Source of the DNA: Actinomycetes bacterium
GTDB lineage: Bacteria > Actinomycetota > Actinomycetes > Actinomycetales > Demequinaceae
NCBI GenBank assembly: GCA_023432235.1
Contig: JAEYUX010000126.1
Coordinates: 1 to 10,790, forward strand
Reading direction: 5' to 3'
DNA length: 10,790 nucleotides
How positions within the stretch are numbered: position 1 is the stretch's first letter; the number at the start of each line of letters is the position of its first letter. A program made the translations under genes and the position numbers. The notes below the pieces were generated by a model that saw only the letters and a list, made by a program, of their open reading frames with translations, was not told the origin of the DNA and did no database searches. Shown piece after piece: positions 7,070 to 10,790 of this stretch.

Positions 7070-7474
7070 ATGGACCGCCGTGCCGAGGACGCCTTTGAGC
7101 TCGCCGCACGGCTCGAACGACGCCGCCAAGGCGAAAGCGCGCAGGCCGCCGTCCTCATCCGGGAGTTTGCTCTGCAAGCGACGGCCAAGGGCATTGCACC
7201 CGAGCGCCTCTACGCACGGGGTTACACAGGCACGGCGCGCTACAAGACAAACGTGGTGGGGTGGTACATCAAGCGTGATCGCAGCATCGGCGTGAGCACG
7301 GACGGGTTGTTCTACTTGCTTCACGCTCCCGGATCGCTTGCCGCACGGTTCAAGGGGGTTGACCTGGAACCTGCAGATCCTCCACTCGAGCTCGGTCGCG
7401 GAGCACGCGACGGCGAGTCGATCGCTCTGACGGAAGCACTCGCTATCCGCCTCGAGGCTGGCAACGCCTACTAG
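7070..7474 (+). CDS. Conserved-looking hypothetical protein paired with the coiled-coil gene
   Basis: A 134-residue soluble protein with no signal peptide or membrane segment. The first ~45 residues are predicted helical and charged (RRAEDAFELAARLERRR...). The middle is compact and aromatic: YARGYTGTARYKTNVVGWYI, then KRDRSIGVSTDGLFYLL. The C-terminal third contains PPLELGRGARDGES and a final helix. I recall similar small proteins beside Scy-like genes in Micrococcales but cannot name a domain or function. The ATG is 5 bases after the TAG of the coiled-coil gene, with only a weak SD-like GAG in that gene's last codons, so translation is probably coupled and the two proteins may act together (inference). 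Its TAG ends 7 bases before the stop of the convergent hydrolase gene. The middle motif could suggest a small ligand- or nucleic-acid-binding fold, but nothing decisive is visible. Confidence 0.75.
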   Translation: MDRRAEDAFELAARLERRRQGESAQAAVLIREFALQATAKGIAPERLYARGYTGTARYKTNVVGWYIKRDRSIGVSTDGLFYLLHAPGSLAARFKGVDLEPADPPLELGRGARDGESIALTEALAIRLEAGNAY

Positions 7475-7481
7475 TGCTGGG

Positions 7482-8246
7482 CTAGTGCGCCGCGCGAGCA
7501 AGTGAGGCGATCTGAGAGGCAACCTCTGAGGGCGCTTCGAGACCCACCAAGTGGCCGATGCTCGGTAGCGTGACGACGTCAACGTCGAGCGCCTGAGCCA
7601 TCGCCTCAGCATCGGCTGCGCTCGTGACTTCGTCATCAGCACCGCGCATGACAAAACTGGGCGCACTCGCGTTCTCGAGAATGGCGAGACGTGACGGGCG
7701 CGCCGCCATTGCGCGCTGGCCCCACGCGATGCCGACGCCCTTTTGACGGGCGACATTCGCACTGACGGCCGCGAGCAGGTCCGGCTTGCTTGCACTCGCC
7801 GCGCTGATGAGTCCGCGCGCGTGACTGTCTGGATCAGCGACACCATCTTTGGCCTCGGCGTCTTGAGCGGACTGTTCTCGGCGTGCGATTGCCTCGGCAG
7901 CGTCGGCTCCCGCTCTGGTGCCGAGCAGCCCGATCCCCGCTACAGCGTCGGGGTGACGATCAAGTACCGCCATGGCAATGTAGCCACCCATCGAGCAACC
8001 CACCCAGAGCGCGGACGACCAACCGGTCACCTCGCGCATCGCCATCACCGCGGCATCCGCGACGAGTTCGAGCGAGGGAGGCTCCTCCGTCGCGGGCATA
8101 TTGCCGATGCCCGGCGGGTCAAACGTGATGATGTCACCCACCGGCACATCTGCGTCATCGAGAGCGGCGAGCAGCGGCTCCCACTGCTCCTTGTCGAGAG
8201 GGAAAGCGTTGAGCAAGACCAACGGAACGCGATGTGATCGAGTCAT
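7482..8246 (-). CDS. Alpha/beta hydrolase (lactonase/esterase-like)
   Basis: A 254-residue cytosolic alpha/beta-hydrolase-fold protein. The N-terminal strand and oxyanion region read LVLLNAFPLDKEQW; most relatives have His-Gly or His-Ala where Asn-Ala occurs here. The nucleophile elbow is GCSMGG with S85. The acid is probably D204 or D205 in RGADDEVTS, and the His is H232 in SIGHLVGLEAP, so the triad is complete. A short cap lies at ~112-180. The overall pattern is that of enol-lactonase/esterase-type members; the substrate cannot be read from sequence. The ATG at 8246 overlaps the TGA of the upstream hydrolase gene as ATGA, with GGGAG at 8254-8258 spaced 7 bases. It is last of a three-gene overlapping operon. 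Its TAG faces the stop of the 134-residue gene across 7 bases, with no visible terminator between. Confidence 0.9.
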   Translation of the reverse strand: MTRSHRVPLVLLNAFPLDKEQWEPLLAALDDADVPVGDIITFDPPGIGNMPATEEPPSLELVADAAVMAMREVTGWSSALWVGCSMGGYIAMAVLDRHPDAVAGIGLLGTRAGADAAEAIARREQSAQDAEAKDGVADPDSHARGLISAASASKPDLLAAVSANVARQKGVGIAWGQRAMAARPSRLAILENASAPSFVMRGADDEVTSAADAEAMAQALDVDVVTLPSIGHLVGLEAPSEVASQIASLARAAH

Positions 8247-8989
8247 GGGTTTTCTCCCTTGGCCGTGATGGCCTCATTGACGTGCGTGGGAAGCGGCCCG
8301 GTTCCCGGCGCCACCACACTCACTACCTCATCAAGAACGAGACGGACGTACTTCTCCCCCACCCACAGGTGCTTCGCCCCTTCGACGGGGATAAGGCGAG
8401 CGCTCGGTAAAGGTGCGAAGCGTTCAACGGCCTCTCGCGGCTGCAAGAAGTCATCGAGTTCGGGAACAAGGATCGTCACCGGCTTGCCGGAGCGCTCCCA
8501 CGACTCAAGATCGTGCGGCTGCGCGCGATGCAGAGGCGGGGACAGCAAGATCGCGCCCTCAACGTCGAGGCCAGCGCCGTACATCAGGGCAAGCTCGGTC
8601 CCAAAGCTCCAGCCGAGCAGCCACCGGCCAGGCAGCCCTCTGGCGACGGCAAAGTCCACCGCAGCCCGAACGTCGGCCGCCTCCCCCACGCCCTCATCGA
8701 AAGCGCCGTCCGACGTACCTCGGGCCGATGACGTACCGCGCGTGTTGAAGCGCAACACCGCGATGCCCGCGAGAGCCGGGAGGCGCCACGACGCCTTGCG
8801 CAGGACGTGAGAGTCCATGAACCCACCGTGGGTGGGCAGCGGATGCAAGGTGATGAGCGTGGCGACGATTGGCCCTGCCGCGGGAGTGGCGAGCTCACCG
8901 ACAAGGGTGAGGCCATCCTCGGTGCGCAATTCGATCTCTTCACGACGTGCCGGAAGCACCGTCATCGAGCCGATCTCAACGTCAGCCAC
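8243..8989 (-). CDS. Alpha/beta hydrolase of the COG2945-like type
   Basis: A 248-residue alpha/beta hydrolase from a different branch than its downstream neighbour. The early motif HPLPTHGGFMDSHV and the following FNTRGTSSARGTSDGAFDEG.GEAADV are typical of short dienelactone-hydrolase-like proteins (COG2945). The nucleophile elbow is GWSFG with S128, the acid is D179 or D180 in VPELDDFLQP, and the His is H207 in GAKHLWVG. No signal peptide is seen. I chose the GTG at 8989 because GGGAGG (8999-8994) lies 4 bases upstream; the ATG at 8965 (240 residues) has only a weak SD. The open frame reaches 9100, but that part lies inside the zinc-protein gene and looks non-coding. The GTG overlaps the upstream TGA by 8 bases (GTGGCTGA), and its own TGA overlaps the next ATG. 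Substrate unknown. Confidence 0.85.
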   Translation of the reverse strand: MADVEIGSMTVLPARREEIELRTEDGLTLVGELATPAAGPIVATLITLHPLPTHGGFMDSHVLRKASWRLPALAGIAVLRFNTRGTSSARGTSDGAFDEGVGEAADVRAAVDFAVARGLPGRWLLGWSFGTELALMYGAGLDVEGAILLSPPLHRAQPHDLESWERSGKPVTILVPELDDFLQPREAVERFAPLPSARLIPVEGAKHLWVGEKYVRLVLDEVVSVVAPGTGPLPTHVNEAITAKGENP

Positions 8990-9293
8990 GCACCCTCCCA
9001 AAATTGGTCCAGCATCCTCGATGCCAGTGTCGGCGAGCCTCGGCAGCTGCTTGTTCGCCAAGAATCGATTCTGACGGCCACGCGACAATGTGCTGGACAT
9101 CGCCAGCGATCACACCACCGCAGCCCGGACACGTGTATGTCTTCTCAGTGGGACGCGGAATCGCTACCCAATAGTCCTCACCACGCGGACCCGTCTCACG
9201 CCACGCACCCATCGAACCGCGCAGTCGCTCGACATCGAGTTCAGGGTGGGGTTGCCCGTACGGACGCTTTGAGGAGCGGCGCTTGGAGGGCAT
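8982..9293 (-). CDS. Small zinc-knuckle protein (CPGC...RRHWH..CW family)
   Basis: A 103-residue protein with a basic N-terminus (MPSKRRSSKRPYG), an aromatic stretch EDYWVAIPRP and a likely metal site. C55 and C58 form the knuckle in TYTCPGCGG. HIVAWP and then RRHWHRGCW supply His and Cys ligands near the C-terminus. Similar short proteins are widespread in Actinobacteria and are often named 'ATP/GTP-binding protein' without good reason; the ligand order looks more like a treble-clef/HNH-type zinc fold. Function is unknown, and nucleic-acid binding is only a guess from the basic start and zinc fold. It is first in the operon with the two hydrolases, overlapping the next gene by 8 bases. No good SD precedes the ATG at 9293, but a -10-like TAGACT lies 6 bases upstream, suggesting a leaderless transcript. 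A later ATG at residue 28 is possible but would drop the basic part. Confidence 0.82.
   Translation of the reverse strand: MPSKRRSSKRPYGQPHPELDVERLRGSMGAWRETGPRGEDYWVAIPRPTEKTYTCPGCGGVIAGDVQHIVAWPSESILGEQAAAEARRHWHRGCWTNFGRVRG
8993..8999 (-). promoter_or_regulatory. Ribosome binding site deciding the GTG start at 8989
   Basis: GGGAGGG on the minus strand lies within the last sense codons of the zinc-protein gene (Gly-Arg-Val), just before the GTG. It is the best SD near any candidate start of this hydrolase. Confidence 0.6.
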
Positions 9294-9299
9294 GACTCG

Positions 9300-9305
9300 A
9301 GTCTA
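9300..9305 (-). promoter_or_regulatory. Probable -10 element at the start of the zinc protein/hydrolase operon
   Basis: TAGACT on the minus strand is 6 bases before the ATG at 9293 and is identical to the -10 proposed at 4975-4980. Transcription would begin at or next to the A of the ATG. The -35 position (around TCCCGC) is poor. The element overlaps the perfect 10-base palindrome GACTCGAGTC (9294-9303). Confidence 0.4.
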
Positions 9306-9352
9306 CGAAGTCTCGTGACGCGGCGGGACCTGCGTACACGCGGCGCCTTCGC

Positions 9353-9400
9353 AAAAAAGCGCCGGCGTCGCGCCCGAGGGGGGGAAGGGCGCGACGCCGG
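9353..9400 (-). terminator. Rho-independent terminator of the GH1 gene
   Basis: A perfect 14-base stem pairs 9362-9375 (CCGGCGTCGCGCCC) with 9387-9400, closed by an 11-base loop containing seven G on the plus strand. On the minus strand the stem is followed by CGC and then six T (9358-9353). It lies 4 bases after the GH1 stop codon and before the promoter of the next operon, so it should insulate the two. Confidence 0.9.
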
Positions 9401-9404
9401 ACGA

Positions 9405-10790
9405 TTAGTAGGAGCGCGGAGGTGTCTCCACCAAGGACTCTACCTCTGCAACTGGCGGGAGGGCGCGGCGTGAAATCAGCTCGCGGTACCAGTAGGCGGA
9501 GTCCTTCCACGTGCGCTGCTGCGAGTCATAATCGACCCGAATCATGCCGAAACGCTTCGTGTAGCCGTAGCCCCATTCAAAGTTGTCCATGAGGCTCCAC
9601 GCCATGTACCCGCGGATATCTGCGCCTTCGCTCATCGCACGGTGCACAGCATCGAGGTGGTCGTGGAGATACGTGTAACGGTCCTCGTCGCGAATGCGAC
9701 CGTCCTCGCTCAGTTCGTCGGGCCAGGAGGCGCCGTTCTCGGTCACGATGATCGGGAGGCCGAAGTCACGGTGAATGCGGAGCAGGTGTGCGTGGAAGCC
9801 GCTTGGGTCGACGTTCCAGCCCATCGTCGTGCGCTTACCGATGAGCGGCATGAACTCAACGTCATCGGCACCGGGCCAGCAACTGTACTTCGTCGACTTG
9901 TGACCGTCCTCGCCGGTAAGCGAGCGCGGGCCATCGTTGAAACGCACCATGTGGGATGAGTAGTAGTTGACTCCCACCACATCCAGGCGGCCCTTGATCT
10001 GCTCGAGATCGCCCTCGTGAATGAAGGACCAATCGGTGAGGCTCGAGGTGAAGGCGAGCAGCTCCGGCGGGTACTCCCCTTGCGTCAGGGGATCAATGAA
10101 GATGCGGTTCGCGAGGATGTCGATCTTGTTCGCCGCCTCGATGTCACGCGGGTCCGCGATGTTCCACGGCCGCGGGAGGTGAGAGTTCAGCACGATGCTC
10201 ACCTGGGCGTCGGGGTGGACGTCCTTGATCGCGTCGTACGCGAGGCCGTGCGCAAGGTTCAAGTGGTGTGCGGCAGCGAGAGACGCTGCCGGCTCGGAAC
10301 GGCCTGGTGCGTGAGCGCCCGAGGAGTAGCCGAGGAATGCGGGGCACCACGGCTCGTTGAACGTGGTCCAGTGGATCGCGCGGTCCTTGAAGGCGTCGAC
10401 CGTGCGGCGGGCATAGTCGACAAAGCGATCGACCGTGGCCCGGACGGGCCAGCCGCCCTGGTCCTCCAGCGTCTGCGGGAGGTCCCAGTGGTACAGCGTG
10501 ACAAGAGGCGTGATGCCGTGACGCTCAAGCTCGTCGAAGATGCGCGAGTAGAAGGCGACACCCTCCGGGTTCAACTCACCTTCACCGGTGGGCTGTAAGC
10601 GCGGCCATGCGAGCGAGAAGCGGTAGGCGGTGAGGCCAATCTCCGCCATCGCAGCGATGTCATCGACATACCGGTGATAGTGGTCGCACGCCGTGTCACC
10701 GGTATCACCGTTGACCGTGCGGCCCGGAGTGTGGGCGAATGTATCCCACACGCTTGGGAGGCGGCCGCCCTCGGCGACAGCACCTTCGAT
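9405..10790 (-). CDS. GH1 family beta-glucosidase, 5' partial
   Basis: A retaining glycoside hydrolase of family 1 that releases terminal beta-linked glucose or related sugars from short oligosaccharides, probably in the cytosol as no signal peptide is seen. The frame is open to the window edge; its first residues there, IEGAVAEGGRLPSVWDTF, are the well-known GH1 N-terminal motif, so only about 15-20 residues are missing. The GTG at 10751 that begins 'VWDTF' is not the start. Counting from it, TFNEPW carries the acid/base E133 (codon at 10355-10353), and IVTENG carries the nucleophile E338 (codon at 9740-9738). LYHWDLPQ (87-94) and WSLMDNFEWGYGY (385-397) are substrate-site motifs. It ends in TAA, directly followed by a strong terminator. 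No transporter or regulator is visible, so the natural substrate (cellobiose or another beta-glucoside) is unknown. Confidence 0.96.
   Translation of the reverse strand: MEGAVAEGGRLPSVWDTFAHTPGRTVNGDTGDTACDHYHRYVDDIAAMAEIGLTAYRFSLAWPRLQPTGEGELNPEGVAFYSRIFDELERHGITPLVTLYHWDLPQTLEDQGGWPVRATVDRFVDYARRTVDAFKDRAIHWTTFNEPWCPAFLGYSSGAHAPGRSEPAASLAAAHHLNLAHGLAYDAIKDVHPDAQVSIVLNSHLPRPWNIADPRDIEAANKIDILANRIFIDPLTQGEYPPELLAFTSSLTDWSFIHEGDLEQIKGRLDVVGVNYYSSHMVRFNDGPRSLTGEDGHKSTKYSCWPGADDVEFMPLIGKRTTMGWNVDPSGFHAHLLRIHRDFGLPIIVTENGASWPDELSEDGRIRDEDRYTYLHDHLDAVHRAMSEGADIRGYMAWSLMDNFEWGYGYTKRFGMIRVDYDSQQRTWKDSAYWYRELISRRALPPVAEVESLVETPPRSY

Noticed and set aside
6920..7846. 308-residue minus-strand frame across the scaffold end and the 134-residue gene
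   Set aside because: It crosses two plus-strand genes and a minus-strand gene end, and shows no domain or SD; GC-rich DNA gives such frames by chance.
8243..9100. Longer form of the COG2945-like hydrolase from 9100
   Set aside because: The extra 37 residues run through the zinc-protein gene in another frame, where the CPGC/RRHWH reading is clearly the coding one.
9405..10751. GTG at 10751 as the real start of the GH1 gene
   Set aside because: Thirteen upstream codons to the edge encode the conserved GH1 motif IEGAVAEGGR, so the gene continues beyond the window.

Overview
The window reads as chromosomal DNA of a high-GC Gram-positive bacterium (Actinomycetota). GC is roughly 60-65% by eye, codons end mostly in G or C, Shine-Dalgarno (SD) sites are strong GGAGG types, and genes overlap by 4-8 bases. 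An actinobacterial-type glycogen branching enzyme, a long DivIVA/Scy-like coiled-coil protein and a small CPGC...RRHWH zinc protein point the same way. The order Micrococcales (Demequina or Cellulomonas relatives) is my best guess; that is inference from protein flavour, not a search result. Both edges cut genes: glgB runs in from the left and a glycoside hydrolase family 1 (GH1) gene runs off the right.

Layout. (1) 1-2137, plus strand: glgB without its first residues. (2) 4947-2134, minus strand: a tight three-gene operon. It encodes a two-pass membrane protein with a Pro/Ser/Ala/Asp-rich outer linker, a lipoprotein (ATGA overlap), and a thioredoxin-fold/TPR protein resembling YbbN/CnoX. The last of these converges on glgB and shares one CTAG with it as both stop codons. 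(3) 4948-5075: a divergent promoter region. (4) 5076-7474, plus strand: a 662-residue DivIVA-domain coiled-coil protein followed 5 bases later by a 134-residue protein of unknown function. (5) 9293-7482, minus strand: a second overlapping operon, encoding a zinc-knuckle protein and two different alpha/beta hydrolases. (6) 9294-9404: the terminator of the GH1 gene and the probable, possibly leaderless, promoter of operon 5. (7) 9405-10790, minus strand: a GH1 beta-glucosidase.

How the genes may work together. glgB and the GH1 enzyme are carbohydrate metabolism genes at opposite edges and show no direct link. The centre is the more interesting part. A polar-scaffold-like coiled coil shares a promoter region with an operon for a membrane protein, a lipoprotein and a chaperone-like protein, which would fit an envelope or cell-shape function; this is inference. 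The scaffold's 11-residue (hendecad) coiled coil carries nine tyrosines at exact 11-residue spacing, forming an aromatic stripe. I see no phage, IS element, CRISPR array, tRNA or rRNA. No gene-free stretch exceeds about 130 bases.
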